NCBI GenBank assembly: GCA_028284675.1
Contig: JANQRI010000005.1
Span: forward strand, 124,001 to 188,000
Length of the DNA: 64,000 bases
Reading direction: 5' to 3'
DNA from: Gammaproteobacteria bacterium
GTDB taxonomy: Bacteria; Pseudomonadota; Gammaproteobacteria; HTCC5015
A model generated the notes under the pieces. It had not been told where the DNA came from and did not search any database. It was given only the letters and a program-made list of their open reading frames with translations. Position numbers and translations under genes: made by a program. Numbering within the stretch: position 1 is the stretch's first letter; each line of letters begins with the position of its first letter. Below are positions 33,759 to 43,467 of the stretch, in pieces.

Positions 33759-35843
33759 TCAGGCAACCCCGGATGAAAAGTCGTATTCGATCTTTTCACT
33801 CGGTCCCTGAAAGAAGTTCCCCTGGGTGTAGTTGGATCCGATTGACCAGAGCACCGACAGGGTTGCGGCATCTTCAACATGCTGAATGATGGTATGCTTT
33901 TTCAGGGTTTTTGCTTTCTCGGTGATTTCCTGCAGGGTTTTTTGATTTTCTTTGTTATTTGACAGGTCCTGGGTGAAGTCCTTATGGAACTTTAAATACT
34001 GGGCCGGTACATGGTCGACCAGTTTGAAAGGGTCAGGGCCTTTGCCGAAGTCATCAATCGCAAACCCACAATGAATGGTTTTGAGCAGTGTTGCAAAAGC
34101 CTGTGCCTGCTTGAGGTGTGAAACCACCGCTTCCTCTTTGACTTCAAAGATTACTTGCCATTTTTCGATATTGTGTGTTTTTATTTTATCGCTGATCCAG
34201 CGGAACAGTTCCAGGTCTTCCAGTGAGCCGCCGCTCAGCTTAATAAAAAATACGGTATTGGGGTGCGTTTCCAGGTGTTTTACCAGTTGCGCAAAGGATT
34301 TGTCGATAACCCAGCGGTCCAGCACTTTAGACATCTTGGTGCGTTCCGCCGCAGGCATAAAGTCGCTGGTGGAAACACGTTGTTGTTTTTCGTCACGCAT
34401 TTCCATAAAAACCTCATAGCGCTCCATATCACCGCCATCCAGTTGTACTATTGGCTGATAAAGCAAGTGAAAGCGTTTCTTTTCCAATGCCAGCTTTAGT
34501 TTTGCGACCCAGGTTGCATCGATCTGTTTCTGGGTCATCTCGCCTTCTTTTGGCAGATAGATATGCAGGCGAACGTCTTCGCTTTTCTTTGCCTCAGCCA
34601 GCGCCTTATCAGCTCGTGACATCACTTCATTGACGTCCAGCGAGCTGTCATCAATCAGGCTAACGCCGATGTGGCATTTGGCGTTGACTGATTTGCCGCC
34701 GATATTACAAATATGATCAGCAACGGCATTAATGATGGACTCGGATTTTTTTTCGATATTTTTAGGGTTGGCATCCGCGGAGAGGATCAGGTATTTGCTG
34801 CCCTCATTGCGGCCGGCCAGATCTCCATCGCCCAGTTTCTCACGAATAATGCCGGCGATTTCCGCAATGACCTGGTCGCTGCCGACCAGGCCTATGTTGT
34901 CCTGAATTTGTTTGAAATCTTCCAGGCCGACCTGCAATAATGAGTAGAGCTGGTTTTTTTTGTTGACATTAACGATGGCCTGTTCGAACTCTTCCAGGAA
35001 TGCCTGGCGATTCATCAGGCCTGTCAGCGGGTCGAGCCGGCTTAACTGGTTGATTTGTTCTTCGAGTGCGCGGGTGTCTGCCTGTTGACGGATCAGGATC
35101 TGGGTGCAGGGCTCGCCTTCAATGGTCGCCTCGCGGAACTCGATGTGTCCGGTAAAAGCCTGGTCCTGTATTCCGTTAAGCTCAATTTCCAGTTCCGAAA
35201 TTTTGCCGTCCTGGGTATTCAGATTGCGTAAAAACTGTTTGAAGTCTTCCTGTTTTTCCGGCGCCACCATGTCCATAATGGGTAAACCTTCGACATCTTC
35301 AAAGTTTTCGAAACCGAACATTTCCATATACGCATAATTGGCATAGACATGCATGCCCTGGTGAATATAGGCAATTGCGTCACGGGAGTTTTCCATCAAC
35401 ACCTTGGCGCGTGCCTCACTCTCTTTGTACCGCTTCTCCATCGCGCGGTATTCTTTCTGAGTGTTCAGATTATCAAACTCACGCCTTACTACCGCGCACA
35501 GATGATCGAGGTCATCTTTTAAAACCCGGTCGCGTGCACCTTCTTTCAGGGCTTCCGGCACACTGATATGGTCGGGCTTTGAGCTGACCATAATGGCGCT
35601 GGCCGTAATGTCGGTTTTTTTCAGAGGAGACTCAAGGTTTCTGAGAGAGATGGTTGGATTGGAATGGCTGATTATGATGATATCCGGTTTATGGGTGGAA
35701 AGTGTTTCCTCAATATCATCATCCTCGGCCAGAATATGTTCCCTGACTGAGAAGCCATTGCCGCGCAGCGCTTTCACATACCGGTCGGCATCATTAACCG
35801 AATCCTCAATGATCAGTAGGCGTAGTGGTGTATCGCCCGACAA
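33759..35843 (-). CDS. fimX: FimX-like c-di-GMP receptor (REC-PAS-GGDEF-EAL, degenerate)
   Basis: 694 aa, the length of Pseudomonas FimX. Order: REC-like (LRLLIIEDSVNDADRYV, 1-130), PAS (~145-265), GGDEF (~275-430), EAL (~440-690). The diguanylate cyclase signature is lost (AGRNEGSKYLILSA in place of GGDEF), and the EAL motif reads EVF, so both enzyme activities are probably absent, as in FimX. The REC domain lacks part of the usual phosphorylation pocket. FimX binds c-di-GMP through its EAL domain and controls type IV pilus assembly and twitching motility. No pil genes are in the window. Confidence 0.85.
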   Translation of the reverse strand: MSGDTPLRLLIIEDSVNDADRYVKALRGNGFSVREHILAEDDDIEETLSTHKPDIIIISHSNPTISLRNLESPLKKTDITASAIMVSSKPDHISVPEALKEGARDRVLKDDLDHLCAVVRREFDNLNTQKEYRAMEKRYKESEARAKVLMENSRDAIAYIHQGMHVYANYAYMEMFGFENFEDVEGLPIMDMVAPEKQEDFKQFLRNLNTQDGKISELEIELNGIQDQAFTGHIEFREATIEGEPCTQILIRQQADTRALEEQINQLSRLDPLTGLMNRQAFLEEFEQAIVNVNKKNQLYSLLQVGLEDFKQIQDNIGLVGSDQVIAEIAGIIREKLGDGDLAGRNEGSKYLILSADANPKNIEKKSESIINAVADHICNIGGKSVNAKCHIGVSLIDDSSLDVNEVMSRADKALAEAKKSEDVRLHIYLPKEGEMTQKQIDATWVAKLKLALEKKRFHLLYQPIVQLDGGDMERYEVFMEMRDEKQQRVSTSDFMPAAERTKMSKVLDRWVIDKSFAQLVKHLETHPNTVFFIKLSGGSLEDLELFRWISDKIKTHNIEKWQVIFEVKEEAVVSHLKQAQAFATLLKTIHCGFAIDDFGKGPDPFKLVDHVPAQYLKFHKDFTQDLSNNKENQKTLQEITEKAKTLKKHTIIQHVEDAATLSVLWSIGSNYTQGNFFQGPSEKIEYDFSSGVA

Positions 35844-35988
35844 ACTAGTTCTCCCTGCTCATTTGGTGGTGGTTGAGTATACGCATATTTGCCAAACCGT
35901 GTATTTTGTCAGGTTTTGCATCTTCAGGCTACCGGCTGATTCTTCATAAATCCTGCTTCATTGTCTATCTGCCCAGGCGGCTGCCAGC

Positions 35989-37026
35989 CTATAGCGGTAA
36001 CGATACCGGGGTTTTGGCTGCCTGGCCGGGTAGCTCCCGCACCAGTTTCGGCACCATATAGCCGGGTAACCGGTGTTGTAATTCGGTATGAATGTTAACG
36101 GCGCATTTTTCATTAACTTCAAAATGTTGTGTGCCTCGCGTTTTATCCAACATATGCAGATAGTAAGGCAGTACCCCCGCATTCAGCAATGCCTCGGATA
36201 ACCGGACGAGGCAGTCGACTGAGTCGTTGACGTGTTTGAGCAATACCGACTGGTTTAGGACGAGAAGCCCCGTTTTACGAAATTCTCTGAGCGCAGATAA
36301 TACATCCGCGCCGATTTCTTTTGGGTGGTTTGCGTGAACCACAATGATGATTTGTTGTAGGTTTTTTTTCAGTATGGATAAAAGGCCTTTGTCGATACGT
36401 TCGGGCAGCACGATCGGCAGCCGGGAGTGGATCCGTATCCGGCTCACATGGGGGATCTGAGCAAGCCGGTTGAGTAGCCATGACAGTTTATTGTTTGAAA
36501 CGATTAACGGATCGCCGCCGCTGAGGATAATTTCACTCAGTGATGCATCAGCTGCGATGTATTTGAGTGCTTCAGACCATTGGCCCCGCTTGGGGTCGGC
36601 CTCAGCATAAGGAAACTCACGGCGAAAGCAATAACGGCAATGCACTGCACAGGCCCCGGATACAATCAGTAACGCACGCCCGTGATATTTGTGCAATAAA
36701 CCCGGGACCGGCATCGCCTGTAAATCACCAACCGGATCGCTGCTGAAATCTTCCGGGCTATATCCTTCCGCATCAACCGGCAGGACCTGACGCAACAGAG
36801 GGTCTTCGGGGTCGCCGCAACGCATTTTAGCCGCAAAGCTGTGAGGTACCAGTAACGGAAAATTTTGCCCCCTGCGCCGGGCGGCGGCCAGCAATGGGCG
36901 GTGTTGCTCCAGTTGCAGCAGCGTCAGCAGGGCTTCCGGAGTCCGGATCGCGTTCGCCAAGGACTGCTGCCAATCACCGGTTTCGCTGCCGGCAGGCATT
37001 GCAGCACAGGCAGAGTCGGTTATCAT
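35989..37026 (-). CDS. epmB: EF-P (R)-beta-lysine-forming lysine 2,3-aminomutase
   Basis: 345 aa from ATG 37026; an upstream in-frame ATG would overlap the divergent efp gene. Radical SAM cysteines are Cys126, Cys130 and Cys133 (SGACAVHCRYCFRREFPY). KamA-family blocks include EIILSGGDPLIVSNNKLSW and IRIHSRLPIVLPERI. EpmB converts (S)-alpha-lysine to (R)-beta-lysine, which EpmA attaches to EF-P. It is divergent from efp by 35 bases, the standard arrangement. Confidence 0.93.
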   Translation of the reverse strand: MITDSACAAMPAGSETGDWQQSLANAIRTPEALLTLLQLEQHRPLLAAARRRGQNFPLLVPHSFAAKMRCGDPEDPLLRQVLPVDAEGYSPEDFSSDPVGDLQAMPVPGLLHKYHGRALLIVSGACAVHCRYCFRREFPYAEADPKRGQWSEALKYIAADASLSEIILSGGDPLIVSNNKLSWLLNRLAQIPHVSRIRIHSRLPIVLPERIDKGLLSILKKNLQQIIIVVHANHPKEIGADVLSALREFRKTGLLVLNQSVLLKHVNDSVDCLVRLSEALLNAGVLPYYLHMLDKTRGTQHFEVNEKCAVNIHTELQHRLPGYMVPKLVRELPGQAAKTPVSLPL

Positions 37027-37061
37027 TGTCGGCCTCTTTGAATCAGATATGCGGAGTAGAG

Positions 37062-37631
37062 ATGGCATCATATTCAACCAATGAATTCAAGTCGGGCTTA
37101 AAAATCATGATCGATGCTGATCCATACACGATTGTTGAAAACGAGTTTGTGCAGCCCGGTAAAGGGCAGGCATTTAATCGGGTCAGGGTGCGTAATCTCA
37201 AAACCGGGCGTGTTATTGAGAAAACCTATAAGTCCGGTGAGAGCGTTGAAGCGGCCGATGTTGTCGATATTGAAATGCAGTATCTGTATTCAGACGGGGA
37301 GTTCTGGCATTTCATGCATCCGGATACATTTGAGCAAATGGGCGCGGATGCCCAGGTGGTTGGTGATGCCAAGCTATGGCTTAAGGAACAGGATATTTGC
37401 CAGGTGGTGCTCTGGAATGACAGCCCGATCAGTGTGACACCACCAAATTTCGTCGCGCTTAAAATCGTTGAAACAGACCCCGGTCTGCGCGGTAATACAG
37501 CCCAGGGGGGTACCAAACCTGCGCGCCTGGAAACGGATGCGGTTGTCAATGTTCCGTTGTTTATTGATCAGGGTGAAGTGATCAAAGTGGATACACGCAC
37601 CGGTGAATATGTATCCCGTGTTAAAGACTGA
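37062..37631 (+). CDS. efp: Elongation factor P
   Basis: 189 aa. ATG 37062 is preceded by GGAG. The modified lysine is Lys34 in QPGKGQ, and the C-terminal domain includes VPLFIDQGEVIKVDTRTGEYVSRV, the EF-P signature. It relieves ribosome stalling at polyproline. The downstream epmA and divergent epmB supply the beta-lysylation of Lys34. The 2226- and 1046-aa surface proteins downstream contain proline runs (for example six prolines in the latter), natural EF-P targets. Confidence 0.96.
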   Translation: MASYSTNEFKSGLKIMIDADPYTIVENEFVQPGKGQAFNRVRVRNLKTGRVIEKTYKSGESVEAADVVDIEMQYLYSDGEFWHFMHPDTFEQMGADAQVVGDAKLWLKEQDICQVVLWNDSPISVTPPNFVALKIVETDPGLRGNTAQGGTKPARLETDAVVNVPLFIDQGEVIKVDTRTGEYVSRVKD

Positions 37632-37647
37632 GCAAGTTTAACAATAT

Positions 37648-38616
37648 ATGCATTGGCGCCCATCAGCGACTCCTGTGGTATTAAAGGAGCGCGCGGCACT
37701 TTTAAATCGCATTCGCCGGTTTTTTGCCGATAAGGATGTTATGGAGGTTAATACTCCGGTGCTGATGCCTGCCGGAGCCACCGACCCCAGTATCATCAAT
37801 ATCACTGCCGTATCGCCCCGGGCTGAGAACAGTCATTGGTATTTGCATACATCCCCTGAGCTGCCGATGAAACGCCTGCTGGCCGCCGGCAGTGGGCCGA
37901 TATATCAAGTCTGTCCGGTCTTCCGCGGCAGTGATTTGGGTCGATACCACCGGCCCGAATTCAGTTTGCTGGAATGGTATCGCCCGGATTATGGTTACCA
38001 TCAGCTGATGGACGAGGTTGAGTGTTTGCTTATCGCGGTTATGCCGTCTGAGTATACGAGCACAAAAGCTGAACGGGTCAGCTACCGGGATATTTTTTTA
38101 CGTGTGTTGGAAATCGATCCATTCCAGGTTTCGGTAGCGGAGTGTCGCGAGTGCTGTGACCGGTTTGCGTTGAGTGTGCCGGACAATATGGGTGTTGAGC
38201 GTGACATATGGCTTGATTTACTGATGAGCATGTTGATAGCACCCAAACTACCGCAGGACCGCTTCACATTTATATATGATTATCCGGCCAGCCAGGCTGC
38301 GCTGGCAAAAACCCGTGATGAAAACGGCCGTGATATTGCGGAACGTTTCGAACTGTATTGGGGGGAGCTGGAACTGGCCAACGGCTTTCAGGAGCTGACA
38401 GACCCGGATGAGCAGTTACAACGCTTTGAGGCGGAAAACCGGCATCGTCTCGATCGTAAGTTGCCCACAATAGCGATCGATTATAAATTTATCGAATGTC
38501 TGCGCGACGGCATGCCGGAGTCTTCAGGAGTGGCGCTGGGCCTGGATCGCCTCTTAATGGTGCTGACCGGAGCCCGCCATATTAATGAAGTTGTGACATT
38601 TACCGATGAAATTTAG
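37648..38616 (+). CDS. epmA: EF-P lysine lysyltransferase
   Basis: 322 aa, a class II lysyl-tRNA-synthetase-like catalytic domain without the anticodon-binding domain. Motif 2 (GPIYQVCPVFRGSDLGRYHRPEFSLLEWY) and motif 3 (SSGVALGLDRLLM) are intact. EpmA transfers (R)-beta-lysine to Lys34 of EF-P. It follows efp by 16 bases in an operon. Confidence 0.95.
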   Translation: MHWRPSATPVVLKERAALLNRIRRFFADKDVMEVNTPVLMPAGATDPSIINITAVSPRAENSHWYLHTSPELPMKRLLAAGSGPIYQVCPVFRGSDLGRYHRPEFSLLEWYRPDYGYHQLMDEVECLLIAVMPSEYTSTKAERVSYRDIFLRVLEIDPFQVSVAECRECCDRFALSVPDNMGVERDIWLDLLMSMLIAPKLPQDRFTFIYDYPASQAALAKTRDENGRDIAERFELYWGELELANGFQELTDPDEQLQRFEAENRHRLDRKLPTIAIDYKFIECLRDGMPESSGVALGLDRLLMVLTGARHINEVVTFTDEI

Positions 38617-38648
38617 GTGAAATGATTTTATGATGTGATCGCGGTTTT

Positions 38649-39221
38649 ATGCGGCGCAAGTTTGATTTTAGTCTTTATAAAAGGTCTGAAGCTATGCAAA
38701 TCGTATATTTATGTCTTGCATTGGCGTTACTCAGTTTGAGCTTTGTGGTGGTGCTTAACAGTGCCGAGCAGCCCAGCACTATTTATGCGGGCAGCAATGT
38801 GCGTTTTCTGGCCTCTTTGCCAAGCTTGTTGTTATTGTTGTCGCTGACAACCTGGTTTTTCCCGGAGCCGCTTGCGGCAGGTTTCCTTGACTGGTTTTTG
38901 CTGATTGCTGTTTTAGGTTTGTTTGTCGCTTTTTGTGCATGGATTGAGTCGCGCTATAAAGCCGGAATATTCAAACGCGTAATGAATGCAGTAGTTGTTG
39001 ATAAACAAGGCAAAGCCATAGATTATAAAAAAGCGTTGCTGCGGAATTCACTGAAGGTTTTATTGTTACCGGTCGCACCGTTTAATCTGTATGTGTTGAT
39101 GAAAGATTTTCGGCGACAGGCATTACACGACAAATGGAGTGGCACATTCGTTATGTGGACAGCTGATACAATCAGGGCGAATCAGCCTAAGTCCGATTAT
39201 GAAGTTAATATTAGCAGCTGA
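38649..39221 (+). CDS. RDD-like membrane protein
   Basis: 190 aa. ATG 38649 is the first start; an internal ATG at 38694 is an alternative. Three to four hydrophobic segments and the C-terminal RRQALHDKWSGTFVM block resemble RDD-family proteins. The N-terminal arginine of the RDD motif is not obvious, so the assignment is tentative. The role is unknown. Confidence 0.6.
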   Translation: MRRKFDFSLYKRSEAMQIVYLCLALALLSLSFVVVLNSAEQPSTIYAGSNVRFLASLPSLLLLLSLTTWFFPEPLAAGFLDWFLLIAVLGLFVAFCAWIESRYKAGIFKRVMNAVVVDKQGKAIDYKKALLRNSLKVLLLPVAPFNLYVLMKDFRRQALHDKWSGTFVMWTADTIRANQPKSDYEVNISS

Positions 39222-39247
39222 TAAAAATTCAAACAGTTGGAATACTG

Positions 39248-39985
39248 ATGAAATTTTTGGGGTTGCTGGGATTATTTACAGCCCATATTTTTTTGAGTGG
39301 CTGTGCGACAACTGAGCTGGTGGCAACTCAGGATGAAACGGCTGATTGTGTCGTGTTGTTACATGGGCTTGCACGCAGCAGTCGCTCGATGCTTAAAATG
39401 CAACGCGCATTATCCGCCGCGAATTATGCGGTACTCAATGTTGATTACCCTTCCAGGCGGTATGCAATTGAGGATCTTTCAGAACAGTATCTGCGCCCGG
39501 CTTTAATGTCAGACTGTGTAACGGGCCGGCGAAAAGTGCATTTTGTCACCCACTCATTGGGAGGAATCATATTGCGTTATTATCTGCAGCAACATGATAT
39601 TCCCAAGCTGGGGAGAGTGGTGATGTTAAGCCCCCCCAATAAGGGTAGCGAGGTCGTCGATGTGCTCCGGGATAATATTTTCTTTAAATGGATTAACGGC
39701 CCTGCAGGACGGCAATTGGGGACCGGTGCTGATAGTATTCTCAGGCAATTAAGTCCGCCGGACTTTGAGCTTGGCGTGATAACGGGTAATCGTTCCATCA
39801 ACTTGGTTCTTTCCACTCTAATACCCGGAGCGGATGACGGTAAAGTTGGGGTACACAGTGCCAGAGTGAAAGGCATGCGGGATTTTCTGGTCGTGCCGTA
39901 TAGTCATCCGTTTATAATGCGCAGAAAAGCGGTTATTGCCGAGGTTATTCATTTTCTGCGGGCGGGCTGTTTTGGGCGCCTTTAA
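39248..39985 (+). CDS. Lipoprotein alpha/beta hydrolase, lipase-like
   Basis: 245 aa. Lipobox LSGC gives Cys19, so it is a lipoprotein. The alpha/beta hydrolase core includes VVLLHGLARSS (oxyanion region) and VTHSLGG (nucleophile Ser103 in a G-x-S-x-G-like THSLG motif). The later DDGKVGVHSAR and LVVPYSHPFIM segments supply candidate Asp and His. PGAP1/lipase-type hydrolases of this size act on lipids or esters in the periplasm or outer membrane. The substrate is unknown. Confidence 0.8.
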   Translation: MKFLGLLGLFTAHIFLSGCATTELVATQDETADCVVLLHGLARSSRSMLKMQRALSAANYAVLNVDYPSRRYAIEDLSEQYLRPALMSDCVTGRRKVHFVTHSLGGIILRYYLQQHDIPKLGRVVMLSPPNKGSEVVDVLRDNIFFKWINGPAGRQLGTGADSILRQLSPPDFELGVITGNRSINLVLSTLIPGADDGKVGVHSARVKGMRDFLVVPYSHPFIMRRKAVIAEVIHFLRAGCFGRL

Positions 39986-40012
39986 CTCAAAAAACAATTT
40001 AGCATGTAGCTG

Positions 40013-41440
40013 ATGATTATAGCGATTGATATCGGCACCACCAGCATTACAGTACTGGCCTTTGATGCTCTTTCCAGGTGTGTCCTGGTTTCCGCCACGG
40101 CTGACAATGCCAGTGATATTTTTGGCCTACCGACTGGTCACCATGAGCAATGTCCGCATAAGATCTGGAAAGTGGTTTTGGGTTTAATGGACTCTGTGTT
40201 CGCTGACTTAAAAGTAAAACATGGAAACGAGTCTAGTCGCAGAGTTGCCGGGGTCATTGTAACCGGGCAAATGCATGGCATATTATTGCTGGATACCGAG
40301 CTTGAACCCGTTACAAACCTGATTACCTGGCGTGATCAACGCTCCATAGAGTGCCCCAAAGTTATAGCAATTAATCAAAATCAGGGTGTGATTGATCGTT
40401 GTGGGTGCACGTTGAATGCCGGTTATGGTGCGGCCAGTTTGTGTACTTTATTGGAAGATAGTGCGTTCAGGGATCGGGTTTTGGCAGAAAAAATTGTGGC
40501 GGTCAGTATTGTTGATTTTGTGACGGCCAGGTTGTCCGGCCGTATAAAGACTGACCCAAGTTTGGCGGCGAGCTGGGGCGTATTGGATATTTCCTCTGGC
40601 TGTTGGGATCAACCGGCACTTTCATTTCTGGACATACCGCAGCAGTTATTACCTGAAATCGAACCCTCTGGTGCCCCGGTTGGGAGTTTGTTATCTGAGT
40701 TTAAAAACAGGTGGTCGCTGCAGGTGGATGTGCCTATATGTGCAGGTTTAGGCGATAACCAGGCCAGTGTATTAGCTTCAGCGCCGTTACAATCGGGGGT
40801 TTGTGTTGTAAATATCGGTACCGGAGCGCAGGTATCCATGATAGGCGAGGGTTTTTCGTATAAGCCAGGGCTTGAGGTGCGTCCATTAGTGAATTCAGCG
40901 TACATGCGGGTCGGTTCAGCCCTTTGTGGCGGTTGGGCCTATAGTTACCTGGCCGGATTTTTTAGAGAGACTGTCAAACAATTTGCCGGTATTGAAATAA
41001 ATTTCAATGATTTGTTGAATAGAATGAATGAACTTGGCATGCTCTCGAGCGCGGACGCCGGGGGCATAGCTGCAGATACCCGGTTTTTGAAAATGGGGCC
41101 GGATGTTGGCAGTGAAGGCGGTTTCAGCAATATTGATTCGTCTAACCTGATACCCGGAAACCTATGTCGCGCGACCGCCAATGGTATTGTTGAAGAGCTG
41201 TATCAGCTTTACCTGCGGTTTGAGCAGGATGCTTCATCCTTATATATCGCAGGAAACGGTGTACGTTATAATGCGATGCTTAGGGCTGAAATTGCAGTGA
41301 AATGGGGACTGGACCCGGTTGTCAGTGCGGCCACAGAGGAGGCGGCACTTGGGGCGGCCTATTTGGCCGCGATGAATTTGGGGTATATCGAGGGTAGTCT
41401 GGAGCAGGCGCCCAGGTTTGTAATGATAGAAAAGGCATAA
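40013..41440 (+). CDS. FGGY-family sugar kinase, probably sedoheptulokinase
   Basis: 475 aa. FGGY features: IDIGTTSITVLAFD (phosphate 1) at the N-terminus, VTGQMHGILLLD, and GLGDNQASVLASAP with the later GNGVRYNAML. GQMHG is typical of sedoheptulokinase-like members. Transketolase begins two bases after its stop, so the kinase product (sedoheptulose 7-phosphate) would enter the pentose phosphate pathway directly. The substrate is inferred from sequence resemblance and this linkage; xylulose or another ketose is possible. Confidence 0.7.
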   Translation: MIIAIDIGTTSITVLAFDALSRCVLVSATADNASDIFGLPTGHHEQCPHKIWKVVLGLMDSVFADLKVKHGNESSRRVAGVIVTGQMHGILLLDTELEPVTNLITWRDQRSIECPKVIAINQNQGVIDRCGCTLNAGYGAASLCTLLEDSAFRDRVLAEKIVAVSIVDFVTARLSGRIKTDPSLAASWGVLDISSGCWDQPALSFLDIPQQLLPEIEPSGAPVGSLLSEFKNRWSLQVDVPICAGLGDNQASVLASAPLQSGVCVVNIGTGAQVSMIGEGFSYKPGLEVRPLVNSAYMRVGSALCGGWAYSYLAGFFRETVKQFAGIEINFNDLLNRMNELGMLSSADAGGIAADTRFLKMGPDVGSEGGFSNIDSSNLIPGNLCRATANGIVEELYQLYLRFEQDASSLYIAGNGVRYNAMLRAEIAVKWGLDPVVSAATEEAALGAAYLAAMNLGYIEGSLEQAPRFVMIEKA

Positions 41441-41441
41441 T

Positions 41442-43466
41442 ATGAAACAGAATACGATTCAGGATTTACCGGCAGCGAGCGAACTCGATGTATTGAGCGT
41501 GAATACTATACGCATGCTGGCGGTTGATGCGGTTCAACAAGCGAACTCAGGCCATCCGGGCTTACCGATGGGGGCAGCGGCAATGGCATATTGCCTCTGG
41601 ACACGGCATTTAAAACATAATCCGCAGGACCCGGGCTGGGCTGACCGCGATAGATTTGTATTGTCAGCCGGGCATGGTTCGATGTTGATTTACGCGTTGT
41701 TGCACCTGACGGGTTATGATCTGCCGCTGGATGAGCTTAAGCAGTTCCGCCAATGGGAAAGTCTCACACCGGGCCATCCTGAGTCGCATATCACCCCAGG
41801 AGTGGAAGTAACGACCGGACCTTTAGGTCAGGGGTTTGCTAATGGTGTCGGTCTGGCTGTTGCCGAACGTTTTTTGGCCGACCGGTTTAATACAGGTGAT
41901 CAGCCAATTATTGATCATTATACCTATGCCATAGTCAGTGATGGTGATTTGCAGGAAGGTGTTGCTTCTGAGGCGGCTTCATATGCAGGCACGCAGCGTT
42001 TAGGTAAATTGATATACCTGTACGATGATAATGAAATCAGCATCGAGGGTGATACCGATGATACTTTTCGGGAGGATGTGGCGGCACGTTTCAAGGCTTA
42101 TGGCTGGCATGTTATTGATGCAGTTAACGGGCATGATCTGGAAGCGGTTGATGCGGCTATTCAGCAGGCAAAAGCAAACGCTGATCAGCCTTCGCTAATA
42201 GTTTGCCGCACAGTCATTGGTTATGGTTCTCCGAATAAGGCCGGTACCGGTGGCGTACACGGTTCGCCGCTCGGTAGTGAGGAGGCGCTCGCAACAAAGC
42301 AAAATCTGGACTGGCCGACTGACAAGGATTTTTTTATTCCTGAGCCTGCGCTTGAGAACTTCAGGCTGGCCGTTGAAAAAGGCCGGGCTCAACAGGCAGA
42401 CTGGGAGGGCCGGTTACAGGCGTTTGCCGAATCATCTCCGGATAAGGCAGCCGAGTTCAAACGTATGATTGCCGGTGAGCTTCCTGAAGACTGGGACAAG
42501 GATATTCCGGTATTTAGTACTGATGATAAACCGGTTGCCACGCGTGCGGCCGGCGGTAAAGTATTGAATGGTATTTTTAAAAACTTACCTGACCTGTTGG
42601 GCGGTTCGGCTGATTTGGCACCGAGCACGAATACCTGGCTTAAAGAGTCAGGAAAATTTGGCTGGGAAAAAGGCGGGCATAATTTACAGTTTGGAATTCG
42701 TGAGCATGCAATGGGGGCTATTGCGCTGGGGATTGCCCATCATGGCGGTGCTATCCCGTATACAGCCACTTTCCTGCAGTTTGCCGATTACATGAGGCCG
42801 CCAATGCGTTTGGCGGCATTGTCGGAAGAGCGTGTTGTCTTTGTATTCACACACGACAGTGTTGGTTTGGGTGAGGATGGCCCCACACACCAACCGGTAG
42901 AGCATCTGGCAACCTTGCGTGCCGTGCCTAATTTATGGGTTTGCCGCCCGGCGGACGCCAATGAAACGGCAGCTGTATGGCGACTTGCGGTAGAACGCAA
43001 AGACGGTCCGGTCGTGATTGCATTATCCCGCCAAGGGTTGCCGATACTGGATTCATCAGTGACGGCTGGAGCAAAGAATGGTGCTTATGTGTTACAGGAA
43101 GCATCAGGCGGTCAACCTGATGTGGTATTGGTCGCTACCGGCTCAGAAGTCTCACTGGCATTAAATGCTGCCAAGGAGCTTGAGAGCCAGAGTATTCATG
43201 CCCGGGTTGTTTCAATGCCGTGCTGGGAGCTGTTTGATGCGCAATCAGAGGCTTATCGTTTATCCGTATTGCCGGATGGTGTTCCTAAGCTGGCGATTGA
43301 AGCCGGGTGCTCACTCGGTTGGCATAAGTATATTGGTGCTAATGGGGGTCTGGTTACACTGGATACTTTTGGTGCTTCAGCACCGGGTGGAGAGCTGATG
43401 AAAAACTTTGGGTTTAGTGTTGAGAATGTTGTTAAAAAAGCCCAAAGTCTGGTGAAGTCCGCTTAA
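41442..43466 (+). CDS. tkt: Transketolase
   Basis: 674 aa. TPP enzyme: GDGDLQEG-type TPP motif (VSDGDLQEGVASEAAS), the N-terminal SGHPGLPMGAA and LSAGHGSMLIYA blocks, and in the C-terminal half TFLQFADYMRPPMRLAAL and HDSVGLGEDGPTHQPVEHLATLR. It moves two-carbon units between ketoses and aldoses in the pentose phosphate or Calvin pathway. It is translationally coupled to the upstream sugar kinase. Confidence 0.95.
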   Translation: MKQNTIQDLPAASELDVLSVNTIRMLAVDAVQQANSGHPGLPMGAAAMAYCLWTRHLKHNPQDPGWADRDRFVLSAGHGSMLIYALLHLTGYDLPLDELKQFRQWESLTPGHPESHITPGVEVTTGPLGQGFANGVGLAVAERFLADRFNTGDQPIIDHYTYAIVSDGDLQEGVASEAASYAGTQRLGKLIYLYDDNEISIEGDTDDTFREDVAARFKAYGWHVIDAVNGHDLEAVDAAIQQAKANADQPSLIVCRTVIGYGSPNKAGTGGVHGSPLGSEEALATKQNLDWPTDKDFFIPEPALENFRLAVEKGRAQQADWEGRLQAFAESSPDKAAEFKRMIAGELPEDWDKDIPVFSTDDKPVATRAAGGKVLNGIFKNLPDLLGGSADLAPSTNTWLKESGKFGWEKGGHNLQFGIREHAMGAIALGIAHHGGAIPYTATFLQFADYMRPPMRLAALSEERVVFVFTHDSVGLGEDGPTHQPVEHLATLRAVPNLWVCRPADANETAAVWRLAVERKDGPVVIALSRQGLPILDSSVTAGAKNGAYVLQEASGGQPDVVLVATGSEVSLALNAAKELESQSIHARVVSMPCWELFDAQSEAYRLSVLPDGVPKLAIEAGCSLGWHKYIGANGGLVTLDTFGASAPGGELMKNFGFSVENVVKKAQSLVKSA

Positions 43467-43467
43467 A

